A DNA stretch of 13,331 bases, taken from contig JBBTVP010000041.1 of the NCBI GenBank assembly GCA_038063175.1, positions 1 to 13,331 of the forward strand, given 5' to 3'. This document shows, piece by piece, positions 1 to 5,849 of this stretch. Made by a program: the position numbers and the translations under genes. This stretch comes from JBBTVP01 sp038063175. GTDB lineage: Bacteria > Patescibacteriota > Minisyncoccia > UBA6257 > 1-14-0-10-40-38. Below the pieces are notes generated by a model. It saw nothing but the letters and a program-made list of their open reading frames with translations, had not been told where the DNA came from and did no database searches. Position 1 is the first letter of the stretch. Each line of letters opens with the position of its first letter.

Positions 1-40
1 TGAATACAAACTGGCATGCGAAATCGATTTATGCGTGACA

Positions 41-288
41 TGTTTGCCGTGAAACGCTGTATACGATAGTTATCTTTTGCAATTTAGATCTATAAAGAAG
101 CATTCCTTTAGTTAAGGAAGTATGTAGGCGGTGTTCTACGGCAAACATTGCTCACAAAATAAAATAAGTCATTTTTTGTTGCAAAGTGTTTGCCGGCGAA
201 CACATATTACGAAGCAATTCGAAAAACGCTTGTTTTACGCATGTTTGTCGCACTATAGGAAAAACAGTGTTTGTCAGAATGTTTCACA
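41..288. repeat. Cluster of TGTTTGYCG-like repeats in an AT-rich noncoding region
   Basis: The first 397 bases hold no convincing gene. They are AT-rich and carry a recurring 9-mer: TGTTTGCCG at 41-49 and 187-195, its reverse complement at 139-147, and the variants TGTTTTACG at 231-239, TGTTTGTCG at 242-250, TGTTTGTCA at 268-276 and TGTTTCACA at 280-288. Copies at 231 and 242 are spaced 11 bp, about one helical turn. At 186-203 two copies face each other as an 18-bp palindrome, GTGTTTGCC/GGCGAACAC, with one mismatch. This resembles a protein-binding array (iterons or an operator region), but no neighbouring gene on the left is visible, so the role is unknown. Confidence 0.45.
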
Positions 289-347
289 CTCTAAATTAAT
301 TTATGTCAAACTACGAAAGGAAATTCTTTAGAAAAGGTTAATGCGGC

Positions 348-384
348 AAAAGATAATTCGGCAATTGCCGAATTGCCGGATTAT
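348..384 (-). terminator. Rho-independent terminator of tRNA-Val
   Basis: On the minus strand, just after the 3' end of tRNA-Val, a 14-bp stem with a single C-A mismatch (arms 371-384 and 353-366) closes a CGGC tetraloop and is followed by CTTTT. The core also contains a perfect 20-bp palindrome at 355-374. Confidence 0.75.
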
Positions 385-397
385 GCAGAACTTTTCA

Positions 398-472
398 TGG
401 TGCGCGCTGAGGGGATCGAACCCCCGACCTACTCGGTGTAAACGAGTCGCTCTACCACTGAGCTAAGCGCGC
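398..472 (-). tRNA. tRNA-Val(UAC), CCA encoded
   Basis: A complete cloverleaf reads on the minus strand. The 7-bp acceptor stem is GCGCGCT/AGCGCGC with discriminator A and an encoded CCA at 398-400. The D arm has GCTC/GAGC. The anticodon stem ACTCG/CGAGT closes the loop TTTACAC, which gives anticodon UAC (valine, GUA and wobble codons). The T loop is TTCGATC. It has its own promoter upstream and a terminator downstream. Confidence 0.97.
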
Positions 473-494
473 TTATTTTTTTGAGTACCCGTGA

Positions 495-524
495 ATTGTA
501 TCTTTATCTGTATCGTAGTATCAA
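495..524 (-). promoter_or_regulatory. Sigma-70-type promoter for tRNA-Val
   Basis: On the minus strand TTGATA (524-519) and TACAAT (500-495) are separated by 18 bp. The predicted start is about 15-20 nt ahead of the mature tRNA 5' end at 472. Confidence 0.6.
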
Positions 525-528
525 GCGT

Positions 529-568
529 AAAAGAATTTCGCCCCACTCCGGAAAGCCAGAATGGGGCG
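529..568 (-). terminator. Rho-independent terminator of the Ku gene
   Basis: About 12 bases after the Ku stop codon, the minus strand forms a 13-bp stem: CGCCCCA/TGGGGCG, extended by six more pairs including two G-U wobbles. The loop is CTTT and the tail is AAATTCTTTT (538-529). It separates Ku from the tRNA-Val promoter. Confidence 0.75.
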
Positions 569-579
569 GTAGACGATCG

Positions 580-1425
580 CTAGGACTTAGCAAGAGCACG
601 GCGACGGGCGCGGCGTACGGCACGCAGAATGTAAGCGGTTCTCGGGTTTACGCATTCATCGGGATCGATAGGATCTATAAGTCGTCCAGTGAAAGTCGAT
701 TTCACGTGGTCGAGCTTGATTCGTTCGATCTTTGACTTCCCTGGATAGCTCGACAGTTCCATTGGATCCTTCAGCTTGTCGGTGTCTCCCAGGCAGTCGA
801 GAACAAGTATCTCGCGTGGCATGGTTACAGAAGAATCCCCAAAGAGATCCACAGGGATCACGATGGGACGCACGGTTGCCACATACGCGCGGTCGCTCTT
901 CAACGCAATGAACGGGATGAAACCGATGCGATTGGTTTCCTGGAGTGCCGTGAAGATAATCCAGTAGTCCTCCACGGATACGGGTTCGGGAAGGAGGTAG
1001 AGGCGTCGATCAAATCCGAGTGCATTCACCGTACGATCATTTGCAGAAGCGAGACGTGCGATGACCCGTTCACTTTTCTCGAAGCTCATCGCGTCGAGGT
1101 CGTTCGTTTCGAGGCAAACCGCTGCACCTTTCGGCATGGTGATCTGGAGCGCGATCTCGTCGGGCTTCAAGGCGCTACCGCAGCGCATGCATACCGGTTG
1201 CGAGAGCACGCGACCGCGGGGCGCACCTGCATCCGCTGAAGCCTTGCTGCGTTTCGTGCGATCCTTTTTCCCGGCGGCTTTCGCCTTGTGAGGAGTACAT
1301 GGGTCTCGGTGAACCTGGTAGAGCGTGGGTGCGGTTGCCTGCCCGAATGCCGGGTAGGCACGTACCGCAAGTTCGAACGAACCGATGGTAATCGTACCCC
1401 GCCATTCGTGTTTCGGATCGCTCAT
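580..1425 (-). CDS. ku: Ku-like DNA double-strand-break end-binding protein
   Basis: A 281-residue protein that matches the bacterial Ku core by eye. The N-terminus EWRGTITIGSFELAVRAYPA (residues 7-26) corresponds to the family's W-x-G-x-[IL]-x-[FIW]-G strand. LYQVH follows at 35-39 and the DEIALQITMPKGAAVCLETN region at 89-108. The part at 139-188 (DRRLYLLP, ALQETNRIGF, YVATVRP) follows the usual FDKPYYL...ALxETGRVGIGRF...LxxIRP order. In the family, a homodimer ring threads broken DNA ends and recruits ligase LigD for end joining. Odd points are a Lys/Arg-rich insert at about 47-72, a CxxC (79-82) with C43 nearby, and a basic tail RRARRRALAKS. ATG at 1425 is chosen because AGGAAG lies about 10 nt upstream; an in-frame TTG at 1449 has no RBS. 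The gene is monocistronic with its own promoter and terminator. No ligD is in the window. Confidence 0.85.
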   Translation of the reverse strand: MSDPKHEWRGTITIGSFELAVRAYPAFGQATAPTLYQVHRDPCTPHKAKAAGKKDRTKRSKASADAGAPRGRVLSQPVCMRCGSALKPDEIALQITMPKGAAVCLETNDLDAMSFEKSERVIARLASANDRTVNALGFDRRLYLLPEPVSVEDYWIIFTALQETNRIGFIPFIALKSDRAYVATVRPIVIPVDLFGDSSVTMPREILVLDCLGDTDKLKDPMELSSYPGKSKIERIKLDHVKSTFTGRLIDPIDPDECVNPRTAYILRAVRRARRRALAKS

Positions 1426-1482
1426 CGCGATTTTTCTTCCTGCGGACAAAGCCGCGCTAGAGGTTTCAAAAATCTAATTACA

Positions 1483-1511
1483 GATGTATCGTGTGTTGGA
1501 AAAGCTGTCAA
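1483..1511 (-). promoter_or_regulatory. Promoter for the Ku gene
   Basis: On the minus strand a perfect -35 TTGACA (1511-1506) is followed after 17 bp by a weak -10 TACATC (1488-1483). The leader would be about 50 nt. The tRNA-Ile promoter starts only 9 bp away on the other strand, so the two promoters are divergent. Confidence 0.5.
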
Positions 1512-1519
1512 GAAAATCC

Positions 1520-1548
1520 TTGCGACTTATCAGCGAATGCGGTATGAA
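1520..1548 (+). promoter_or_regulatory. Promoter for tRNA-Ile
   Basis: TTGCGA (1520-1525), a 17-bp spacer and TATGAA (1543-1548) predict a start near 1555, a few bases before the tRNA 5' end at 1558. Confidence 0.5.
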
Positions 1549-1557
1549 AGAGGGGAC

Positions 1558-1633
1558 GGGCCAGTAGCTTAGTGGCTAAAGCACCGAGCTTATACCTCGG
1601 CGATCGATGGTTCGAGTCCATCCTGGCCCACCA
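1558..1633 (+). tRNA. tRNA-Ile(UAU), CCA encoded
   Basis: The cloverleaf has acceptor stem GGGCCAG/CTGGCCC, discriminator A and an encoded CCA. The D loop holds the GG pair (AGTGGCTA). The anticodon stem CCGAG/CTCGG closes the loop CTTATAC, and the T loop is TTCGAGT. U33 and A37 frame anticodon UAU, which pairs with the isoleucine codon AUA. Most bacteria read AUA with a CAU tRNA modified to lysidine by TilS; a UAU anticodon is the less common solution. Confidence 0.95.
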
Positions 1634-1666
1634 AAAAAAATGCCCTGCACCACAGGGCATTTTTCT
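1634..1666. terminator. Bidirectional terminator shared by tRNA-Ile and ftsH
   Basis: The 7-bp stem TGCCCTG/CAGGGCA (1641-1647, 1653-1659) has loop CACCA. Seven A's on the left and five T's on the right extend the stem and give a U tract in both directions. The A run touches the encoded CCA of tRNA-Ile on one side; the ftsH stop is 22 bases away on the other. Confidence 0.85.
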
Positions 1667-1687
1667 TTTAGTACTAGGAAGGTGCGC

Positions 1688-3526
1688 TTACCCCGTCATC
1701 GTAAGCGGCTTCAGTTTGAACGGTTCGAGGATTGCATTGAACTCTTCTTGTTCGAGTGTTTCCTTTTGCATGAGGGTTTCCGCGATCGCATCCAGTACCT
1801 TTTTTCGTGTATCTAAGATTTTTTTCGCGGTCTGGTAGCCGAGCGCGATGAAGCGCTGCACCTCTTTGTCTATCTTTGAAGCTACCTCTTCCGAATAATT
1901 CTTTTCAACTGCAATCTCTCTGCCAAGGAAGATCATCTCCTCTGATTTTCCAAATGTGATGGGGCCGAGTTCGCTCATGCCGAACTTCGTAACGAGCCGG
2001 CGTGAGAGTTCCGATGCTTCTTTCAGGTCGTGCGATGCGCCGGTTGAAATATCGCCGAAGATAAGTTGTTCTGCGGTGTAGCCGCCCATCATAATCGCAA
2101 GTTCAGCGAGGAACTGTGATTTCGTGCGGAGCCGGGTGTCTTCGGTGGGGAGTTTAAGCGTGTATCCACCTGCTCGTCCGCGGGAAATAATCGAGATCTT
2201 GTGGACGGGATCAGCTTCTTTCAGGGAAGCGGCGATTAACGCATGACCTGCCTCGTGATAGGCGGTAATTTTTTTCTCTCGATCGGAAATGATTCGGCTC
2301 CGGCGTTCTGGTCCTAGGATTACTTTTTCTACTGATTCGAACAGGTCTTCCTGGATGATTATCTTCCGATTTTCTCGAGCTGCGCGAATCGCCGCTTCAT
2401 TCATAAGGTTTGCGAGGTCGGCGCCGGAGAATCCCGGGGTTCGAACCGCAACCTTCCCAAGGTTTACCTCGGGCGCGAGCGGCTTGCCTTTTGAATGTAT
2501 TTTCAGGATTTCCTCGCGATCCTTGATGTCGGGAAGATCGAGGACTACTCGCCGATCGAACCGACCAGGGCGAAGGAGTGCGGCGTCCAAGATATCCGCA
2601 CGGTTTGTGGCAGCGATCACAATAACTTTTGTGTCGCGCTCAAACCCATCCATTTCAACGAGTATCTGGTTCAGTGTCTGCTCGCGTTCGTCGTGACCAC
2701 CGCCGAGTCCCGCGCCACGCTCGCGCCCGATCGCGTCAATTTCATCAATGAAGAGAATTGAAGGAGCTGCCTTTTTCGCAGTTGCGAAGGCGTCTCGCGT
2801 TCGTGCAGCGCCGACTCCCACAAACATTTCTACAAATTCAGAAGCAGAGATATGGAAGAAGGGGACACCGGATTCGCCTGCAACCGCTCGTGCGAGGAGC
2901 GTCTTGCCAGATCCCGGGGGACCCATAAGGAGTACGCCGCGGGGGATCCGTGCACCGAGCTCAAGAAATTTTTTCGCGTTCTTTAAGAAATCCACCACCT
3001 CTTCAAGTTCTTGTTTCGCTTCTTTGAGCCCTGCGACATCCTTGAAGGTGATCCGATCTTTTACCGGAGAAAAAAGGCGGATGTTTGATCGGTTGAAGGT
3101 GAACACCTGCGAAGCGCCGCTCTTTGCCTGTTTCAGAATAAAGTAGAGGATTACACCCACGATGAGGAGGGGGAGGAGCGTGGGAATGAGGAGGCCAAGC
3201 CAAAACCGGCTTCCGGATTCATCTTGGATTTCGAGATTTACGAGACGAAGTGCCGCGGGATCAACCCCGTAGTTCGCAAGTGTTTCGCTCAAGCCAATCT
3301 CTGATTCTTTTCGTGCGCGGAGCGTGTTTCCCTCTCGGAGTTCAATGGTGAGTTCGTTGCCGTTCGCAATAACGCTTGTCACTTCGCCGTTGTTGATGCG
3401 GTTTGCAAGCTCGTTCAAGCTCATTGTTTCCTTCGTCCCGGTTGCCCCCATGAGCGATGAGAAGATAATGGCGATCGCGAGGAGTGATGCAATGGCAAGT
3501 AATATATTTTTGTAGAAAAGTTTCAT
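1688..3526 (-). CDS. ftsH: FtsH, ATP-dependent membrane zinc metalloprotease
   Basis: A 612-residue protein in the usual size range of FtsH. It hydrolyses ATP to extract and degrade membrane and soluble substrates as a hexamer in the inner membrane. Visible in order: TM helix 1 (about 7-27), a short extracytoplasmic domain (about 30-105), TM helix 2 (about 108-131), and the AAA+ domain with Walker A GPPGSGKT (202-209), pore loop [10 protein letters not shown] (231-240), Walker B LFIDEID (258-264) and arginine fingers in [10 protein letters not shown] (317-326). The M41 peptidase domain has the zinc site HEAGH (424-428) and the third ligand D500 in STGASHDL. All key residues are present. The start ATG at 3526 is followed directly by the first TM helix; only a distant GGGAG is visible as RBS. 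It has its own promoter and hairpin leader and is divergent from xer. Confidence 0.98.
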   Translation of the reverse strand: MKLFYKNILLAIASLLAIAIIFSSLMGATGTKETMSLNELANRINNGEVTSVIANGNELTIELREGNTLRARKESEIGLSETLANYGVDPAALRLVNLEIQDESGSRFWLGLLIPTLLPLLIVGVILYFILKQAKSGASQVFTFNRSNIRLFSPVKDRITFKDVAGLKEAKQELEEVVDFLKNAKKFLELGARIPRGVLLMGPPGSGKTLLARAVAGESGVPFFHISASEFVEMFVGVGAARTRDAFATAKKAAPSILFIDEIDAIGRERGAGLGGGHDEREQTLNQILVEMDGFERDTKVIVIAATNRADILDAALLRPGRFDRRVVLDLPDIKDREEILKIHSKGKPLAPEVNLGKVAVRTPGFSGADLANLMNEAAIRAARENRKIIIQEDLFESVEKVILGPERRSRIISDREKKITAYHEAGHALIAASLKEADPVHKISIISRGRAGGYTLKLPTEDTRLRTKSQFLAELAIMMGGYTAEQLIFGDISTGASHDLKEASELSRRLVTKFGMSELGPITFGKSEEMIFLGREIAVEKNYSEEVASKIDKEVQRFIALGYQTAKKILDTRKKVLDAIAETLMQKETLEQEEFNAILEPFKLKPLTMTG

Positions 3527-3543
3527 CTCAATAATTGATTTTT

Positions 3544-3558
3544 CTCCCGTGCGGGGAG
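3544..3558 (-). promoter_or_regulatory. Hairpin at the 5' end of the ftsH leader
   Basis: On the minus strand CTCCC (3558-3554), a 5-nt loop and GGGAG (3548-3544) lie right at the predicted 5' end of the ftsH transcript. The only purine-rich RBS-like stretch (GGGAG) would be hidden in the stem. The structure could stabilise the message or modulate translation; this is inference. Confidence 0.35.
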
Positions 3559-3567
3559 TATATCGTT

Positions 3568-3597
3568 ACTATACGAGCAATACGTGTAATTCGTCAA
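3568..3597 (-). promoter_or_regulatory. Promoter for ftsH
   Basis: On the minus strand TTGACG (3597-3592), an 18-bp spacer and TATAGT (3573-3568) make a near-consensus sigma-70 promoter. The predicted start is near 3561, giving a leader of about 35 nt. Confidence 0.7.
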
Positions 3598-3630
3598 TAA
3601 GTTTTCGGCCGGTCATCTGTCGCAAAATAT

Positions 3631-3666
3631 ATTTTCTGCAACATAAAGAAGTATGTCGCAGAAAAT
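3631..3666. repeat. Palindrome 1 in front of xer (dif-like inverted repeat)
   Basis: Two 15-bp arms (3631-3645 and 3652-3666) with one mismatch flank a 6-bp centre AAGAAG. The inner part, TCTGCAACATA-AAGAAG-TATGTCGCAGA (3635-3662), has the 11+6+11 geometry of a dif site. The only mismatch is A3640 against C3657. It lies about 60 bp before the start codon of a Xer-type recombinase, where single-recombinase systems such as XerS and XerH keep their dif site. An operator or a hairpin is the alternative. Confidence 0.5.
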
Positions 3667-3668
3667 TT

Positions 3669-3709
3669 CATATATTTTCCAACAGTATTCTGCTGTCGGA
3701 AAATATATG
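3669..3709. repeat. Palindrome 2 in front of xer
   Basis: Two 17-bp arms (3669-3685 and 3693-3709) with a single mismatch (A3681 against C3697) flank a 7-bp centre TATTCTG. The arms contain CAACA on the left and TGTCG on the right, exactly as in palindrome 1, so both sites carry the same asymmetry. The palindrome ends 14 bp before the xer start codon and covers its likely -10 region. The centres of the two palindromes are about 40 bp (near four helical turns) apart. Confidence 0.5.
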
Positions 3710-3711
3710 CT
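3704..3711 (+). promoter_or_regulatory. Possible -10 element of xer, leaderless
   Basis: TATATGCT lies 11-19 nt before the xer ATG. No RBS and no clear -35 are visible, so the transcript would start close to the ATG. The element overlaps the right arm of palindrome 2, so a protein bound there would block it. Confidence 0.35.
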
Positions 3712-3722
3712 AGCGTTCAAAC

Positions 3723-4622
3723 ATGGACGATCCCAAAAAACTTCTCAAAGATTACCTCGACTATCTCGAAATTGAGAAGAATCGATCGGTAAAAACACGG
3801 GAGAACTATGAACGGTATCTTACTTCATTTTTCCATGAAGCAAAGATTAAGAATCTCGTGGATATAACTCCTGCGGCGGTTCGGTTGTTCCGGCTCTATC
3901 TTGCCCGCCGCGAAGGAAGAAAAGGCGCGAGCATTAAAAAAAGTACCCAGTCATACTATGCGATCGCAATCAGAAATTTTTTGAAGTACCTCGCGAAGCG
4001 CGACCTTAAGGCGCTCGCACCGGAGAAGATCGAACTCCCAAAACTTCCGACAAGGGATATCGATGTGCCGAGCTATCAGGATCTCGAGCGGATGCTTGAG
4101 GCGCCGAAGGGTGGAAGCCTCCGTGCGCTCCGCGACCGAGCGATTTTAGAAACTCTATTCTCCACAGGGCTTCGCGTGCAGGAACTCTGTGGATTGAATC
4201 GCTATCTTGATTTCAGCCACGGCGAGCTTTCGGTTCGGGGAAAAGGCGATAAACTGCGCGTGGTATTTATTTCTCCGCGGACAAAAGAATCACTCGAGCG
4301 CTACCTTGCAAATCGAAATGATGGAGAAGAAGCGCTCTTCGTGAGCGTCACCCGGAATGGAAAACCCCTCGGGCGTATTACCTCGAGGGCCGTGGAACGT
4401 CTCGTTGATCGGTATGCGCGGGCGGCCGGAGTAGGCAAGCGGGTGACTCCGCACAGTTTCCGACATCTCTTCGCAACCGATCTTTTGGTAAACGGTGCCG
4501 ACCTGCGTTCGGTGCAAGAGCTGTTAGGGCATCGCCATATTGGTACTACCCAGATCTATACCCACCTCACAAACCGGGAGTTGAAAGAAGTTCATAAAGC
4601 GTTTCACGGGAAGAGGCGATAA
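3723..4622 (+). CDS. xer: Xer-type tyrosine recombinase
   Basis: A 299-residue protein with XerC/XerD size and architecture. The N-terminal SAM-like core-binding domain spans about 1-95 and the catalytic domain about 113-295. The tyrosine recombinase residues are all present: R151 in STGLRVQEL, K174 in VRGKGDK, H244 and R247 in TPHSFRH, H270 in ELLGH and nucleophile Y279 in QIYTHL. Family members cut and rejoin DNA at short palindromic sites; XerC/D resolves chromosome dimers at dif. ATG at 3723 has no RBS and may be leaderless. It is divergent from ftsH and stands alone, bounded by palindromes on both sides. The sequence fits a housekeeping Xer better than a phage integrase because of its length, the absence of an added arm-binding domain and its setting beside ftsH. 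A single-recombinase XerH/XerS-like mode is possible. Confidence 0.95.
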   Translation: MDDPKKLLKDYLDYLEIEKNRSVKTRENYERYLTSFFHEAKIKNLVDITPAAVRLFRLYLARREGRKGASIKKSTQSYYAIAIRNFLKYLAKRDLKALAPEKIELPKLPTRDIDVPSYQDLERMLEAPKGGSLRALRDRAILETLFSTGLRVQELCGLNRYLDFSHGELSVRGKGDKLRVVFISPRTKESLERYLANRNDGEEALFVSVTRNGKPLGRITSRAVERLVDRYARAAGVGKRVTPHSFRHLFATDLLVNGADLRSVQELLGHRHIGTTQIYTHLTNRELKEVHKAFHGKRR

Positions 4623-4626
4623 GGTT

Positions 4627-4718
4627 TGGGAATGCGATAACGGGGTTTCCTAAGTGATTTTCTTCCTCGCCAAAAGGCCGAAGTTAGAAAAATCACTTAG
4701 GAAACCCTGTGGGAATGC
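4627..4718. repeat. Long palindrome flanked by 9-bp direct repeats (MITE-like or terminator)
   Basis: Perfect 19-bp arms, GGGTTTCCTAAGTGATTTT (4643-4661) and its complement (4689-4707), enclose 27 nt that can fold further. TGGGAATGC occurs just outside on both sides, at 4627-4635 and 4710-4718. This looks like a small nonautonomous inverted-repeat element with a target duplication. It lies 20 bp after the xer stop, so it may also act as the xer terminator, although no T tract follows. Confidence 0.5.
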
Positions 4719-4750
4719 AAGATAAGAATGGTTTTCGAGCAACGCAACGC

Positions 4751-4778
4751 TTGACTTTTTGACATTTTTACTTATATT
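4751..4778 (+). promoter_or_regulatory. Promoter for the 4876-5415 gene
   Basis: TTGACT (4751-4756), a 16-bp spacer and TATATT (4773-4778) in a very AT-rich stretch. A second TTGACA lies at 4759-4764 without a matching -10. The start near 4786 would give a leader of about 90 nt. Confidence 0.55.
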
Positions 4779-4875
4779 AATAGTTCCCACACCGCGTTTT
4801 CGCCTCAAGGTGAGGACGGAAATTCGGTACCGAGCGGACATTTCGAACAGGAACCCAACACAAGGAAGGCCAGTT

Positions 4876-5415
4876 ATGACCGAAGGACACGGAGAACCGA
4901 ATCTCGCGGCGAACAACACGAAGGCGGGAAACAAGCCGGGCAATGGTGAGTCGCACATCGATCCCGATCACGTGCTGCTCGCGGTGAGCGCCGCCCAGCT
5001 ACAGGCCGAGTCGACCAGGGCGAGTGCAACGGCAGCGGCCATGACTCGGGTCACCGCCGAGAACCGTTTACTCCGCGGGAAGCTCGTCGAGTTCGAAGAA
5101 CGCTACGAAGAGATCTCGGCGACGAGCAAGCAGCTCATGGAGAGGAATGCAACTCTCACCGAGGAGCGCGACAAGCTTCGCGGCATGACCGAGCGACTCG
5201 CGAAGAGCGAAGCCGATCTACAGAAGCAAGTTCGAGACCTCGAGGGATACCTCAAGGAGGGAGGCCAGAAACTTCGTGCCGCACGAGACGCTGCCGCAGG
5301 GCACCTCGCACGTTGCATGGAGCTCCAATCCGAACTCGCGGGGATTCGCGAGGTGCTCGGCAAGCTCGCGGCTTCGGAGTCGTCGACCCCGACCTCGACT
5401 CCGGTGCCGGTCTAG
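4876..5415 (+). CDS. Coiled-coil protein of unknown function
   Basis: A 179-residue protein that I do not recognise. The N-terminal 30 residues are polar and probably disordered. About 35-165 is a continuous charged helix with heptad-like pattern (ENRLLRGKLVEFEERYEE, KLRGMTERLAKSEADLQKQV), so a coiled coil is likely. The C-terminus is a short Ser/Thr/Pro/Val tail. There is no signal peptide or membrane segment, so it should be cytosolic. ATG at 4876 is chosen because AAGGAAGG lies 6-13 nt upstream; the frame stays open further upstream, but that part runs into the promoter and has no RBS. The gene is GC-rich with C/G-ending codons, unlike 5850-8165. It is monocistronic with its own promoter and terminator. 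Confidence 0.8.
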   Translation: MTEGHGEPNLAANNTKAGNKPGNGESHIDPDHVLLAVSAAQLQAESTRASATAAAMTRVTAENRLLRGKLVEFEERYEEISATSKQLMERNATLTEERDKLRGMTERLAKSEADLQKQVRDLEGYLKEGGQKLRAARDAAAGHLARCMELQSELAGIREVLGKLAASESSTPTSTPVPV

Positions 5416-5437
5416 ACGTCCGAAGGCGTCCGCATCA

Positions 5438-5480
5438 AACCGCTCCAGCGCTATCTAGCACTGGAGCGGTTATCATTTTT
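5438..5480 (+). terminator. Rho-independent terminator of the 4876-5415 gene
   Basis: The 11-bp perfect stem AACCGCTCCAG/CTGGAGCGGTT (5438-5448, 5461-5471) has a 12-nt loop with an inner GCT/AGC pairing and is followed by ATCATTTTT. Confidence 0.85.
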
Positions 5481-5516
5481 ATCTGTGCCCCGTATCAGAA
5501 CAGACCTCGAACTTAT

Positions 5517-5537
5517 ACCCTGAGCTTGTCGAAGGGT
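5517..5537. repeat. Short REP-like element abutting tRNA-Leu
   Basis: The plus-strand sequence CCCTGAGCTTGTCGAAGGG (5518-5536) has ACCCT/AGGGT ends and a TTCGACAAGCTC core in the other direction. From memory, cores of this kind are dispersed in many environmental bacterial genomes. There is one copy here. It begins exactly where the CCA end of tRNA-Leu would be. Confidence 0.35.
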
Positions 5538-5617
5538 GCTGGGGGTGGGACTCGAACCCACAAGCCTTGCGGCGTCAGCTCCTAAAGCTGATGCGGTTGC
5601 CATTTCGCCACCCCAGC
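5537..5617 (-). tRNA. tRNA-Leu(UAG), CCA not encoded
   Basis: A class II tRNA on the minus strand. The acceptor stem is GCTGGGG/CCCCAGC with discriminator A at 5537. The anticodon stem TCAGC/GCTGA closes the loop TTTAGGA, giving UAG (leucine, CUN codons). There is a long variable arm with GCC/GGC, T stem GTGGG/CCCAC and T loop TTCGAGT. The next three bases are CCC rather than CCA, so the end must be added by CCA nucleotidyltransferase, unlike the tRNA-Val and tRNA-Ile genes nearby. Confidence 0.96.
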
Positions 5618-5625
5618 ATCCGCTC

Positions 5626-5654
5626 ATCATATGAATCATTCTCGCGCTTTGCAA
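5626..5654 (-). promoter_or_regulatory. Promoter for tRNA-Leu
   Basis: On the minus strand TTGCAA (5654-5649), a 17-bp spacer and TATGAT (5631-5626). The start is close to the mature 5' end at 5617. TTGCAA is its own reverse complement, so it may also serve the divergent gene at 5684. Confidence 0.6.
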
Positions 5655-5669
5655 ATGTAATTTTTGTGA

Positions 5670-5675
5670 GATAAT
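5670..5675 (+). promoter_or_regulatory. Possible -10 for the 5684-8442 operon
   Basis: GATAAT lies 8 nt before the ATG at 5684, with TGTGA just upstream like an extended -10. TTGCAA (5649-5654) is only 15 bp away. The transcript would be leaderless or nearly so. Confidence 0.35.
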
Positions 5676-5683
5676 AACGTTTA

Positions 5684-5845
5684 ATGACTCACCAAGAAGG
5701 AATAGAAGCAGCTCGCGTTGCGTTCCAGATGTTTTTGGCGAAGGTTAAAGTGCTCTCTGAAGATCACAAAGCGAAAGTGGCAGAACTTCGGAAAGAAAGC
5801 GACGAGGCAAAGCTCAAAGATATCCGCACGCAATTAGGATTATAG
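5684..5845 (+). CDS. Small helical protein, 53 residues
   Basis: An uninterrupted frame from ATG 5684 to TAG 5843-5845 encodes MTHQEGIEAARVAFQMFLAK and a further 33 residues rich in Lys, Glu and Ala. The whole chain looks like one or two amphipathic charged helices ending in TQLGL. I do not recognise it. There is no RBS; a -10-like GATAAT at the right distance suggests a leaderless message. The next gene starts 4 nt after the stop, so the two are very likely co-transcribed, which is the main argument that this short frame is a real gene. No signal peptide is visible. It may be a partner of the coiled-coil protein that follows. Confidence 0.65.
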   Translation: MTHQEGIEAARVAFQMFLAKVKVLSEDHKAKVAELRKESDEAKLKDIRTQLGL

Positions 5846-5849
5846 TAAA

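Noticed and set aside
131..331. 66-codon plus-strand frame in the left noncoding region
   Set aside because: The start is not supported by an RBS, the composition is random-like and it is made of the repeat cluster.
3618..3722. A CRISPR array in front of xer
   Set aside because: The repeats are inverted, few and unevenly spaced, with no regular spacers and no cas genes.
1..5617. An integrative element bounded by tRNA att repeats
   Set aside because: The 3' ends of the three tRNA genes are not repeated elsewhere in the window, and no excisionase, integrase of phage type or conjugation gene is present.
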